The translations under genes and the position numbers were made by a program. From Solirubrobacterales bacterium (GTDB lineage: Bacteria; Actinomycetota; Thermoleophilia; Solirubrobacterales; Solirubrobacteraceae): 32,097 nucleotides of DNA. The first letter of the stretch is position 1, and the number at the start of each line of letters is the position of its first letter. Shown in pieces: positions 1 to 8,860 of the stretch. The notes under the pieces are model-generated. The model was not told where the DNA came from and did no database searches. It saw only the letters and a list, made by a program, of their open reading frames with translations. The stretch lies in assembly GCA_025963905.1 (NCBI GenBank), contig JAOPZW010000238.1, positions 1-32,097 of the forward strand. Reading direction: 5' to 3'.

Positions 1-143
1 AGCAGGTCGCGCCGCCGGCTGATTCCACGACGGAGCGCCTTCCTCTTGCGGCCGCCGCGCAGCGCATCGGCATAGTCGCGAAGTCCGCATAGTTCGTCTA
101 CGCGCTGCTCGGCGCCGACCACGACAAGGCGACGAGACTGGGC

Positions 144-599
144 TCAGCGCGTGACCCAGGACTCCGGCTCGCGCGCGAGCGTCGCGATGCGCTTCGGGAG
201 GCGCCGGTTGGCGAGATCGGCGAGCGTGACGCCCTCGAGGACCGAACGGATGTTGGTCCGCAGCGCGATCCACACGTCCTGCAACGGCTCAGCAGAGCCG
301 ATGTAGTGAATCGATTCCGGCGACTCACCGCGCACGTCGGCGAGCGGGCCTTCGATCGCGCGCAGCACGTCGGCGACTGAGATCTGGTCGGCGGGCCGTG
401 CAAGGCGGTGCCCGCCCTCGCGGCCCCGCTGGCTGACGACCAGCCGGGCGCGGCGAAGCTCGTGGAAGATCTTCTGAAGGAACTGCACCGGGATGTTCTG
501 TCGCGCGGCGACCACCTCGGCCGTCAGCGACTCGTCACCCGCGGTGGCGAGCTCGACGGCGGCTCGGACCGCGTAATCGGCCTTCGCAGAGATGCGCAC
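144..599 (-). CDS. Rrf2 family transcriptional regulator (no cysteines)
   Basis: MRISAKADYAVRAAVELA...IPVQFLQKIFHELRRARLVVSQRGREGGHRLARPADQISVADVLRAIEGPL is the typical Rrf2 winged-helix N-terminus. The C-terminal loop has no Cys ligands. Divergent from the sulfur/flavin genes. Confidence 0.92.
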   Translation of the reverse strand: MRISAKADYAVRAAVELATAGDESLTAEVVAARQNIPVQFLQKIFHELRRARLVVSQRGREGGHRLARPADQISVADVLRAIEGPLADVRGESPESIHYIGSAEPLQDVWIALRTNIRSVLEGVTLADLANRRLPKRIATLAREPESWVTR

Positions 600-645
600 A
601 CCGCCATTCTGTCCGATCCGGTGGCGACCCCGCTGACCAAGCGGA

Positions 646-678
646 TCTGGATGGTATTATCGAGTAAGTTGATCCAGA
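646..678. promoter_or_regulatory. Candidate operator: 7-bp perfect inverted repeat TCTGGAT-N19-ATCCAGA containing TATTAT and TTGATC
   Basis: Read directly in the intergenic region between the divergent Rrf2 gene and the flavin reductase gene. Confidence 0.5.
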
Positions 679-1169
679 ATAGCCACATCTCTGGGGAGCG
701 TCTCCGCCAAGCGATGAGCCACTTCGCCACGGGTGTCGCTGTGGTGACGTCGCGCGGTGCATCCGGCCAGCCCGTCGGCACCACGGCGAACGCCGTCACA
801 TCGCTATCGCTCGATCCCCCCCTGATCCTCGTCTGCTTCGCGCACGCGAGCCAGACGCTCGCTGCGTTGCGCGATCACGGCGCGTTCGCCGTCAACGTGC
901 TCGGCGCCCAGCACCGCGACGTGTCCTCGGCGTTCGCGCGGCGCGGGTCAGACGGCGCGTGGGACGGCATCGACCACCACGCGGGCCACACAGCGAGTCC
1001 GCGGCTGAGCGACGCGCTAGCCACGCTGGACTGCGCCGTCGAGGAGACGTTCCCGGGCGGCGACCATCAGATCGTCGTGGGCCGCGTGCTCGAGATCGAC
1101 GTCAGCGAGCGGGACCGAGAGCCGTTGCTCTATTACCGCGGCGACTACGCGTCGCTCGGGGCGGGATGA
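651..1169 (+). CDS. Flavin reductase-like FMN-binding protein (HpaC/DszD-type)
   Basis: RLRQAMSHFATGVAVVTSRGASGQPVGTTANAVTSLSLDPPLILVCFAHASQTL...FAVNVLGAQHRDVSSAFA is a typical flavin reductase motif series. Start uncertain (ATG 651 keeps the conserved N-terminus; ATG 714 would truncate it). Confidence 0.88.
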   Translation: MVLSSKLIQNSHISGERLRQAMSHFATGVAVVTSRGASGQPVGTTANAVTSLSLDPPLILVCFAHASQTLAALRDHGAFAVNVLGAQHRDVSSAFARRGSDGAWDGIDHHAGHTASPRLSDALATLDCAVEETFPGGDHQIVVGRVLEIDVSERDREPLLYYRGDYASLGAG

Positions 1170-2221
1170 ACAGCGTCGACGCCGCCCGCGAGCGCGTCGG
1201 AGACGACGGCGTCGTGCTCGTCGCGGACGAGCACGACGCGACGGTGTTCGTGGCCGCCGCCGCCGATCGCCTGACCCCCGCCACGCTCGAGGAGCTGTCC
1301 GAGCTGGGCGGCGGCAGGGTGATCCTCGCGCTCGAGGCGCAGATCGCCGATCGCCTCCGGCTCGGAGATCCGGGCCAGGAGCCGCTGCGGCGCGCTGCCT
1401 TGCCCTTCGTCGCGCCGATCGACGCCGCGCGCGGAATCCGCGGTGGCTGGTCGGCGACCGACCGCGCCCTCACGATGCGCGTCGCCGCCGCTCCGGAGAC
1501 CGTGCCAGAGGACCTCGCGATCCCGGGCCACGTGCACCCGGTCCGAATCCGACGTGCGGACCTGGCGGCGGGCGGCGGCGCCGCGGAGGCCGCGCTCGAG
1601 CTCGTGGCTGCCGCGGGGCGCCGAGAGGCCGTCGCGCTGTGCGCGATCGTCGATCGCCACGGGGCTCCGGTGCCGCTCAGCACGGCACGCGACGACCCGC
1701 GCCTGCGCGAGCTTCCGCTCGCGTCGACTGCGGCGCTGCGCGCCGCAGTCGAGGCACAGCGCGCCGAGGCACTCGCGGTGAGCTGTGCGCTGCCTGCCCG
1801 GTACGGCGAGTTTCGCGCCGTCGCCCACGCCGGGACAGATAGCGCCGTCACGCTCGCGATGGTGCACGGCGACATCCCGCCAGGCGCGCGCATCCGTGTT
1901 CACGCGCACACCGCGTGCCTCCTCGGCGACACGTTCGGGTCGCTGCTGTGCGACTGCGGCCGCGAGCTCGACCGCGCCCTCGAATCGATCGTCGCCGAGG
2001 GAGCCGGTGTCGTGCTCTACACGAAGCCCACCACCGCGCCGCCGACGCAGTGCGGGCGCGAAGTGTCCGCCGACATCTCGGCAGCGGCCGGCCTGCTGCG
2101 CCACATCGGCGTGCGGGCGCTGCGGCTTCGCGGCGGGACCGCTGGGCTCGGGCCGGCGCTCCGCAACCTGGGACTCGACGTCGAACAGGAGGACGCGGAC
2201 TTCGTCCGCGCGGCGGCATGA
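1166..2221 (+). CDS. Degenerate RibBA-like protein (DHBP synthase-like plus GTP cyclohydrolase II-like)
   Basis: C-terminal part HAHTACLLGDTFGSLLCDCGRELDRALESIVAEGAGVVLYTKP matches the GCH II zinc-site region, but the following GQEGRGIGL catalytic segment is absent. N-terminal part resembles RibB without the DDEDRENEGD acidic motif. Start ATG overlaps the previous stop. Confidence 0.75.
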   Translation: MNSVDAARERVGDDGVVLVADEHDATVFVAAAADRLTPATLEELSELGGGRVILALEAQIADRLRLGDPGQEPLRRAALPFVAPIDAARGIRGGWSATDRALTMRVAAAPETVPEDLAIPGHVHPVRIRRADLAAGGGAAEAALELVAAAGRREAVALCAIVDRHGAPVPLSTARDDPRLRELPLASTAALRAAVEAQRAEALAVSCALPARYGEFRAVAHAGTDSAVTLAMVHGDIPPGARIRVHAHTACLLGDTFGSLLCDCGRELDRALESIVAEGAGVVLYTKPTTAPPTQCGREVSADISAAAGLLRHIGVRALRLRGGTAGLGPALRNLGLDVEQEDADFVRAAA

Positions 2222-2733
2222 GCGAGTACGGACGAGTTCGGATTGTCGCCGTCGTCGGCAACCCGCGCGCGGCCTCGCGCACGCACGGCATCGCGCGCAC
2301 GCTCGCACGCGAGATGGCGGCCGTCCTCGGCGCCGGCGAGCCCGGGGAGGTCGACCTCGCAACGCTCGGGTCGAAGGTGCTCGAGCGCGAGGACCGCGAC
2401 GCGAGGGCGGCGGTCGAGGAAGTGCTCGCCGCCGACGTGCTCGTCGTCGCCAGCCCGACATACAAGGCCACGTACTCCGGGCTGCTGAAGGCCTTCCTCG
2501 ACCGCATCGGCACCGGGGGCCTGCACCGCACACGAGCCGTGCCGGTACTGCTCGGTGGCGCCCCCGACCACCGCCTCGCCGTCGACGTGCACTTCACGCC
2601 CCTGCTGCTCGAGCTCGGCGCGAGCGTCCCGGCGCGCGGGCTGTTCGTGCTCGAGTCCGAGCTCGACGACTTCGATGTCGCCGCGGCGGCCTGGGCACGC
2701 GACGCACGGGCCGCGCTGCTGGCCGCGAGCTGA
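2218..2733 (+). CDS. NADPH-dependent FMN reductase (SsuE/MsuE-like)
   Basis: VRIVAVVGNPRAASRTHGIARTLAREM...ADVLVVASPTYKATYSGLLKAFLDRIGTGGLHRTRAVPVLLGGAPDHRLAVD is flavodoxin-like FMN reductase; ATGA overlap with the upstream gene. Confidence 0.9.
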   Translation: MSEYGRVRIVAVVGNPRAASRTHGIARTLAREMAAVLGAGEPGEVDLATLGSKVLEREDRDARAAVEEVLAADVLVVASPTYKATYSGLLKAFLDRIGTGGLHRTRAVPVLLGGAPDHRLAVDVHFTPLLLELGASVPARGLFVLESELDDFDVAAAAWARDARAALLAAS

Positions 2734-2814
2734 CGGCGTCCTCGTCGAGGCGGCGAACCCACCGAGGCCGGGGGCCGGCATCGGCGCGCCCCCACTCGAT
2801 CCAATTCAATCGCG

Positions 2815-2852
2815 GGTATAAACCAGACTTTGTTGATCGACTTTGATAACTT
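2815..2852 (+). promoter_or_regulatory. AT-rich promoter/operator element with direct repeat GACTTTG (2826-2832, 2839-2845) and TTGATC (2833-2838)
   Basis: TATAAACCAGACTTTGTTGATCGACTTTGATAACTTG stands out in very GC-rich context upstream of the 2914 operon. Confidence 0.5.
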
Positions 2853-2913
2853 GCGGTCCCGGCGCGCCTCGAGGCCCGCCCCAGACCGTCCCACGTCCCC
2901 CGGAGGCGCACCC

Positions 2914-3729
2914 GTGTCCACGTCCCAAGCCCGCGAGAACCGACTGATCCTCAACGGCGACCCCGCCGGCCGAGCCTGGCGCGAGGCGCCCGTGGCCACG
3001 CTGCCGCTCGCCCGCCGGATCCGCAACGTCTTCAACGGCCGCACGATCGCCGACACGACCAGCGCGCTGATCGTCTTCGAGCACGACCACCTGCCGGTCT
3101 ACTACGTGCCGGAGGCCGACATCGACCTCTCCGCGCTCGTGCCCAGCGACAAGACCAGCACGTGCTCGCGCAAGGGACACGCCGGCTACTGGTCGATCGT
3201 CGTCGGCGACCGCACCGCGCCCGACGCGGTCTGGGGCTACGGCGAGCCGATCGAGGGCGCACCGGACCTGCAGGGCTACCGCGCCTTCTACTGGGACGCG
3301 CTGGACCACTGGTACGAGGAGGACGAGGAGGTCTTCGTCCACGCCCGCGACCCGTTCAAGCGCGTCGACGCGCTGCGCAGCTCGCGACACGTGCGCATCG
3401 AGATCGACGGCGTGACCGTCGCCGAGAGCCACCGCCCGACGCTGCTCTTCGAAACCGGCATCGCCACGCGCTACTACCTCCCGCGCGCCGACGTGCGCCT
3501 CGACCTCCTGCGCCCGACCGAGACGGTCACCGCCTGCCCCTACAAGGGCGAGGCCAACTACTACTCGGCGGTGGTCGGCGACCGCACCGTCGACGACATC
3601 GCCTGGACCTACACCATCCCGATCCCGGAGATCCCGAAGATCGAGCAGCTGGTGGCGTTCTTCGACGAGCACGTGGACACCTACGTCGACGGCGAGCTGC
3701 AGCCCCGCCCGCAGAGCCCGTGGTCATGA
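2914..3729 (+). CDS. Tandem DUF427 domain-containing protein
   Basis: Two DUF427 repeats: ...VYYVPEADIDLSALVPSDKTSTCSRKGHAGYWSIVVGD... and ...RYYLPRADVRLDLLRPTETVTACPYKGEANYYSAVVGDRTVDDIAWTY. GTG start at 2914 with GGAGG upstream preferred over TTG 2830. Confidence 0.85.
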   Translation: MSTSQARENRLILNGDPAGRAWREAPVATLPLARRIRNVFNGRTIADTTSALIVFEHDHLPVYYVPEADIDLSALVPSDKTSTCSRKGHAGYWSIVVGDRTAPDAVWGYGEPIEGAPDLQGYRAFYWDALDHWYEEDEEVFVHARDPFKRVDALRSSRHVRIEIDGVTVAESHRPTLLFETGIATRYYLPRADVRLDLLRPTETVTACPYKGEANYYSAVVGDRTVDDIAWTYTIPIPEIPKIEQLVAFFDEHVDTYVDGELQPRPQSPWS

Positions 3730-5999
3730 GCGGGACGCTGATCGAGAGCGTCCCGGACCCGGGCCCCCCGCCGCTCGACGCCGGGCCGCGGTTGGCGGCG
3801 GTCGAGCCGCCCCGCGAGCGCTTCGTCGCGGCTGACCGCGCCCCCCTGATCGCCGGCCTCGCCGCCGACGGCGCCTTCGCGCTGCCGCTCACGGGCGGCG
3901 GGATCGACTGGAGCGCCGCGGTACGGCGCTTGGACGACGTCGCCCGGCGTTCGCCCGACGTGGCGACGGCGCTGGCCGGCAATCTCGCGGCGGCGGCCGC
4001 CATCGTGCGCTTCGGCGAGGCGCCGCAGCGCGCGGCGGTTCGCCGCGGCGACGCGCTGGCGCTCGCCCGCGCCGATGGGACCGGCGCGCCCGCCGAGGTG
4101 GTGGACGGCACGCTCACCGCCTCCGGGCTCCGCGTCGACCACCTGCTGGATCCGAAGGCCTACCTCCTGGTCGCCCAGCGCGAGGACGGGACGCGTGGGG
4201 CCGTGCTGCTCGCCGCCAACGCTCGCGGCGTGCAGTACGACGGCGCCACCCTGGCCGTTGCCGGCACGCCGGTCGGCACGGCCGAGCTGCTGCCGACCTG
4301 GTCCGAGGAGTGGCTGCTCGGGGTCTCCGCCCTGCTCCATGGCGCGATCGCGCTCGGCCTCGCCGGCGGCCTGCTCGACGACGGCGGTGCCTTCGCCCGC
4401 GAGGATGCCACGCCGTGGCCCGGCCGCACGTACGCGAGCCTCATCCACGACCCGCACGTCATCCGTGGCTTCGGACAGCGCCGGGCCCGGCTCGACGCCG
4501 CTCGCACCGTGCTGCAGGAGGCCGTCGCCGCCTTGACCGCTGAACGCGACGACGCGGTGCTCGCCGCGCTGGCCGCCCAGGCCGAGGCCGCCGACGCCAC
4601 CGCGGAGATCGCTGCGACCCTGCCCGAGTTGCTCGGCCCCGCGGGGACCGACCACGCCCCGCTCTGGGTGGCGACGGAGGCCGCGCGCCGTCATACCCTG
4701 CGCGACCCGATCGCCTGGCGCCACTACGCGGTGGGGCAGCACCTGCTCGGTGCGAGCTGGAGCGATCCGGATCGCACGGGCGAGCTGCCCGAAGTGGCGC
4801 CGGCCGACGGATCCGTCCGCCCGATCACGGGCGATGACGAGGCGATCGCGGTCGCGCGGGCCTACGCGGCACACGCGAGCCTCGAGGCCGGCGACCGCGA
4901 CCGGGACCGCCGCCACGCCTTCGCCGAGCTGGACCTGCTGTCGCGCACGGGCCTCCTGGGCATCACCGTGCCGGCGGCCTACGGCGGGCCGGAGGCCGGC
5001 TGGGCGACGGTGGCCGAGGTCGTGCGCATCGTCGGCGCGGCCGACGGCTCGATCAGCCAGATCCTCCAGCCGCACTTCGCCGCGATCGAGGCGATCCACA
5101 CCGCCGGGACCGAGGCGCAACGGCGCTTCTTCTTCCGCCAGGCGCTGGACGGCGCGCGCTTCGGGAGCGCCAACGGCGAGCGCAACACCAAGGCCGCTGG
5201 GGACATCACCACGCGGCTGGTCCCGACGTTGACGGGCACGTATCGCGTCGAGGGCACGAAGTTCTATTGCACGGGGTCGCTGAGCGCGGACTGGGTCGTG
5301 GTCACCGCACGCGACCCCGCGGGCAGCCGCAGCTCCGCGCTCGTGCACCGCGATGCCGAGCACCTCGACCTTGCTGACGACTGGTCGGGCATCGGGCAGC
5401 GGACCACAGCCAGCGGCACGACGCGCCTGGGCGGCGTCGAGGTCCAGGAGCTCCACGTGCTGGCGATGTGGCGCATGGCCGAGGGCGCGCACCTGTCGGG
5501 CGCCAAGGCCAACCTCGTCCACGCCGCCGTCAACATCGGGATCGGCTTCGGCGCGCTGGCCGCCGGGCGCGACTACATCCTCACGCGCTCGCGGCCGTCC
5601 AAGGACCTCGGGCTCGAGTCGGTCATGGAGGATCCGCATCTCGTCCAGCGCTTCGGGCTCCTGCACGGGCGCCTGCGGTCGGCGCACGGCCTTCTGGTCC
5701 GCGCCGCGGAGGCGATCGACGCCGCCGCGGCCGACCCGAGCCCGGACGCGATCTCGGCCGCAACGATCGCGGTCGCCGAGGCGGAGGCCTACGGCGGGGA
5801 CGTCGCGCTGCAGATCGGCAGCGAGGTCTTCGCCCTGGCGGGCGCCGGCGCCAGCCGCAGCGAGGTCGGCCTCGACCGCTTCTGGCGCGACGTGCGCACG
5901 CACACGCTCCACGACCACGCCGTCTGGAAGTACCACCAGATCGGCGACTCGCTGCTCAGCGGCGCGCAGTACTTCGGCAATCGCCGCAACGTCATCTGA
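3726..5999 (+). CDS. Fused double acyl-CoA dehydrogenase-fold protein; C-terminal half is an SfnB/DszC-like flavin monooxygenase
   Basis: C-terminal half: LLGITVPAAYGGPEAGWATVAEVVRIVGAADGSISQILQPHF...FGSANGERNTKAAGDITTRL...GTKFYCTGSLSADWVVVTARD. N-terminal half ends ARRHTLRDPIAWRHYAVGQHLLGA, parallel to C-terminal VRTHTLHDHAVWKYHQIGDSLLSG. ATGA overlap with DUF427 gene. Confidence 0.85.
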   Translation: MSGTLIESVPDPGPPPLDAGPRLAAVEPPRERFVAADRAPLIAGLAADGAFALPLTGGGIDWSAAVRRLDDVARRSPDVATALAGNLAAAAAIVRFGEAPQRAAVRRGDALALARADGTGAPAEVVDGTLTASGLRVDHLLDPKAYLLVAQREDGTRGAVLLAANARGVQYDGATLAVAGTPVGTAELLPTWSEEWLLGVSALLHGAIALGLAGGLLDDGGAFAREDATPWPGRTYASLIHDPHVIRGFGQRRARLDAARTVLQEAVAALTAERDDAVLAALAAQAEAADATAEIAATLPELLGPAGTDHAPLWVATEAARRHTLRDPIAWRHYAVGQHLLGASWSDPDRTGELPEVAPADGSVRPITGDDEAIAVARAYAAHASLEAGDRDRDRRHAFAELDLLSRTGLLGITVPAAYGGPEAGWATVAEVVRIVGAADGSISQILQPHFAAIEAIHTAGTEAQRRFFFRQALDGARFGSANGERNTKAAGDITTRLVPTLTGTYRVEGTKFYCTGSLSADWVVVTARDPAGSRSSALVHRDAEHLDLADDWSGIGQRTTASGTTRLGGVEVQELHVLAMWRMAEGAHLSGAKANLVHAAVNIGIGFGALAAGRDYILTRSRPSKDLGLESVMEDPHLVQRFGLLHGRLRSAHGLLVRAAEAIDAAAADPSPDAISAATIAVAEAEAYGGDVALQIGSEVFALAGAGASRSEVGLDRFWRDVRTHTLHDHAVWKYHQIGDSLLSGAQYFGNRRNVI

Positions 6000-6039
6000 C
6001 CTTCACCACCCGCCAACCACGAGAAACAAGAACAGGACC

Positions 6040-7644
6040 ATGCACGCACGCAACAGAACGGACTCACGCTTCCCCCGCCGCCGACCGGCGGTGCTGGGCC
6101 TCGTCGGCGTCACCGCCACCCTGGCGCTGGCCGCGTGCGGCTCGACCAGCTCGGGAGGCTCCAACAACAACGATGCCACCGCGGCGTCGGCGACCCCGGT
6201 GGCCGACAAGATCGTCAAGGGCGGCACCCTGACCGTCAGCGGCGTCGACCCCGGCACCGCGGTCGACCCGCTCACCACCGCCAGCCCGGCCGGCACGGGC
6301 ATCGTGGCAGCGGTGGCCGAGCAGCTCACGCGGATCGCCGCCGACGGCAGCGCCCAGCCGGTGCTCGCCGACAAGTGGTCGGTCTCCGGCGACGGCAAGA
6401 CGTGGACCTTCCACGTCCGCCAGGGGGTCACGTTCCAGGACGGGACGCCGCTGACGCCCAAGGACGTCGTGGCGTCCTACGACCGCATCATCGCGCCCAA
6501 GAGCCCGTCGCCTGGCAAGTCCTCGTTCGCCGGGCTGCTCAAGGACGTCATCGCGGCGGCCGACGGCGAGAGCGTCGATTTCCACCTGGCGCGCCCGTTC
6601 TCCGACTTCCCGGCGCTGACCGCCGGCAGCAACACCTACATCCTGCCCGCCGACTACAAGGCCGGCAGCTGGGAGAAGCACCCGGTCGGCACCGGTCCGT
6701 TCGTGGTCAAGCAGTACAGCCGCGGCCAGTCGGTCCACTACGAGGCCAACCCGAGCTACTGGGACAAGGCCCACCTCTATCTCGGCGCGCTGGACTTCAA
6801 GCTGTACAAGGACGCGCAGGCCCGCGTGCTGGCCCTGCAGAGCGGCGAGATCGACTCGCTCATCGGCGAGCCGGTCGAGGCCAGCCTGACCGCGGCGCTC
6901 GACCCGTCGAAGTTCGAGGTGGCGACGGTGCCCAACGCCGGGTTCACGGCCTTCGCCTTGCGTGCCGACCAGGCGCCGTTCGACGACGTCAAGGTGCGGC
7001 AGGCGATCGCGTGGGCCCTGGATCGCGAGGGCATCGTCAAGACGGTCCTCGGCGGCGCCGGAACGCTCGGCAACGACACGGTCTACGGGCCCGTCTACCA
7101 GATCAAGCCGCGGGGCCTGGCACAGCGCCAGCAGGACCCGGCGAAGGTCAAGGAGCTGCTGGGCGGCAAGACCGTGTCCTTCACGATCACCGCCAGCCCG
7201 GCAGACGAGACGCTCGCCACGGTCATCCAGCAGCAGCTCAACCAGGTCGGCGGCTTCAAGGTCAAGATCAAGATCCTGCCGAGCTCGGAGTACTACGCCG
7301 ACGGCAACGACGCTCCGTGGCTCAGCGCTCCGGCGACGCTGACCTACTGGGCCAGCCGCCCATCGCCGTCGCAGTACAACAACTTCCTGTACTTCAAGTC
7401 GTCCGACTGGAACGCCTCGAAGTACTCGAACCCCGAGCTGGAGAAGCTCTCGGCGCAGTACGACGCGACGACCGACCAGGCCAAGCGCCAGGAGCTCGTC
7501 GACCAGATCGCCAAGATCGAATACGACGAGGTTCCGGTGATCGTGCCGGCGTTCGGCAAGAGCAAGACGTTCTCGTCCAAGAAGGTGCACGGCCTGCACC
7601 TGCTGCCGAGCAGCACGCTGTACACCGGCGTCTGGGTGGGCTGA
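6040..7644 (+). CDS. ABC transporter substrate-binding lipoprotein, family 5 (peptide/nickel type)
   Basis: Lipobox LALAACGS; ...LADKWSVSGDGKTWTFHVRQGVTFQDGTPLTPKDVVASYDRI...HPVGTGPFVVKQY...VRQAIAWALDREGIVKTVLGG is the SBP_bac_5 signature. Confidence 0.94.
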   Translation: MHARNRTDSRFPRRRPAVLGLVGVTATLALAACGSTSSGGSNNNDATAASATPVADKIVKGGTLTVSGVDPGTAVDPLTTASPAGTGIVAAVAEQLTRIAADGSAQPVLADKWSVSGDGKTWTFHVRQGVTFQDGTPLTPKDVVASYDRIIAPKSPSPGKSSFAGLLKDVIAAADGESVDFHLARPFSDFPALTAGSNTYILPADYKAGSWEKHPVGTGPFVVKQYSRGQSVHYEANPSYWDKAHLYLGALDFKLYKDAQARVLALQSGEIDSLIGEPVEASLTAALDPSKFEVATVPNAGFTAFALRADQAPFDDVKVRQAIAWALDREGIVKTVLGGAGTLGNDTVYGPVYQIKPRGLAQRQQDPAKVKELLGGKTVSFTITASPADETLATVIQQQLNQVGGFKVKIKILPSSEYYADGNDAPWLSAPATLTYWASRPSPSQYNNFLYFKSSDWNASKYSNPELEKLSAQYDATTDQAKRQELVDQIAKIEYDEVPVIVPAFGKSKTFSSKKVHGLHLLPSSTLYTGVWVG

Positions 7645-7648
7645 GCGA

Positions 7649-8860
7649 GTGGGCCCGACCCATCGGACCGTCTCCCCGGCGGAGGTGCGCGAGCGCCTCC
7701 GCGCGGGAAGCGAGCTGGCGCTGCTCGACGTCCGCACCCTCGAGGAGCACCGGGCCGGGCACCTGTTGTGGGCGGCGCACGTCGCCCCCGATCAGCTCGA
7801 CCGGGTGCCCGCGCTCGTGCCGCGCAGGGCCACGCCGATCGTCCTCGCCGAGGTGGCCGCCGACCGGGCGGCCACCGTGGCCGGCGAGCTCCACGCCCGG
7901 GGCTACTCGAACGTGTCGGTGCTGGCCGGCGGCAACGCCGGGTGGGTCGCCGACGGCGGCGCGCTGCACGCCAAGCTGTGCGTCCCGAGCAAGGGACTGG
8001 CCGAACAGGCGCGGCGCGTCTACGAGACCCCGGAGGTGTCGGCCGAGGAGCTGGCGGCGCTCCAGGACGGGCCCGCCGGCCCCCCGCTCGTCCTCGACGT
8101 CCGTACGGCGCCGGAGTACGCGCGCGGGACGATCCCGGGTGCGGTGAGCTGCCCGGGCGGAGAGCTGGTGCTCCGCGCCTTCGACCTCGTCGACCCGGAC
8201 CGGCCGGTCGTCGTCACGTGCGCCGGGCGGACACGCGCGATCTTCGGCGCGCAGTCGCTGATCGACGCCGGCCTGCCCAACCCGGTGTCGTTCCTGACCG
8301 GCGGCACGTCGGCGTGGACGGCGAGCGGCCGGGCGCTCGAGGTGGGCGCGCAGCGCCTGGCGCCCGAGCCGGGTCGTGCCGGCGCTGCGCTGGCACGTGA
8401 GGCCGCCGGCCGCCTGGCGGAGCGCTTCGCGCTGCGGATCGCCGACCGCGCCGGCCTCGTCGCGCTCCTGGCCGAGGCGACCGACCACACGACCTATCTC
8501 ATCGACCCGCGCACGCCGGCCCCGCCGACCGCGCACCCGCTGGCCCGCGCCGTCCCGGCCGGTCAGCTCGTGGAGGCCGTCGACGAGTTCCTCGGCGTGC
8601 TCGGCGCCCGGGTGGTGCTGCTCGACGACCCGCCGTTCACGCGCGCCGTCCCGATCGCCCGCTGGCTCGAACAGCTCGGCACCTTCGACGTCATCGTGGC
8701 GGCGGCGTCCGACGCCCCCGACCTGGCCGGCGATCCCGCCGCACCGCCGGTCGCCTTGGCCGGAGCCGAGGACGTCGAGGCCTGGAGCATCGCGCTCCCC
8801 GACCGCCTGGCGAGCGAGCCCGGCGTCGCCTTCCGCCACTTCCCGGCCCTCGTCGCGTGA
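7649..8860 (+). CDS. Multi-domain rhodanese-like sulfurtransferase
   Basis: LALLDVRTLEEHRAGHL...NVSVLAGGNAGW and LVLDVRTAPEYARGTIPGAVSCPGG...VVVTCAGRTRAIFGAQSLIDAGL are rhodanese domains, followed by a third degenerate one. Confidence 0.88.
   Translation: MGPTHRTVSPAEVRERLRAGSELALLDVRTLEEHRAGHLLWAAHVAPDQLDRVPALVPRRATPIVLAEVAADRAATVAGELHARGYSNVSVLAGGNAGWVADGGALHAKLCVPSKGLAEQARRVYETPEVSAEELAALQDGPAGPPLVLDVRTAPEYARGTIPGAVSCPGGELVLRAFDLVDPDRPVVVTCAGRTRAIFGAQSLIDAGLPNPVSFLTGGTSAWTASGRALEVGAQRLAPEPGRAGAALAREAAGRLAERFALRIADRAGLVALLAEATDHTTYLIDPRTPAPPTAHPLARAVPAGQLVEAVDEFLGVLGARVVLLDDPPFTRAVPIARWLEQLGTFDVIVAAASDAPDLAGDPAAPPVALAGAEDVEAWSIALPDRLASEPGVAFRHFPALVA

Noticed and set aside
2830-2913. Upstream extension of the DUF427 ORF from TTG 2830
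   Set aside because: Extension covers the AT-rich promoter-like element and GC-rich non-conserved residues; GTG 2914 has GGAGG at suitable distance and begins the domain region.
3681-5936. Long minus-strand ORF (751 aa) opposite the ACAD-like gene; similar antisense ORFs at 1145-2533, 6064-7737, 7394-8839, 13548-15158, 17618-19468
   Set aside because: Low-complexity Arg/Ala/Gly/Val/Asp-rich translations antisense to recognisable genes, typical GC-rich shadow ORFs.
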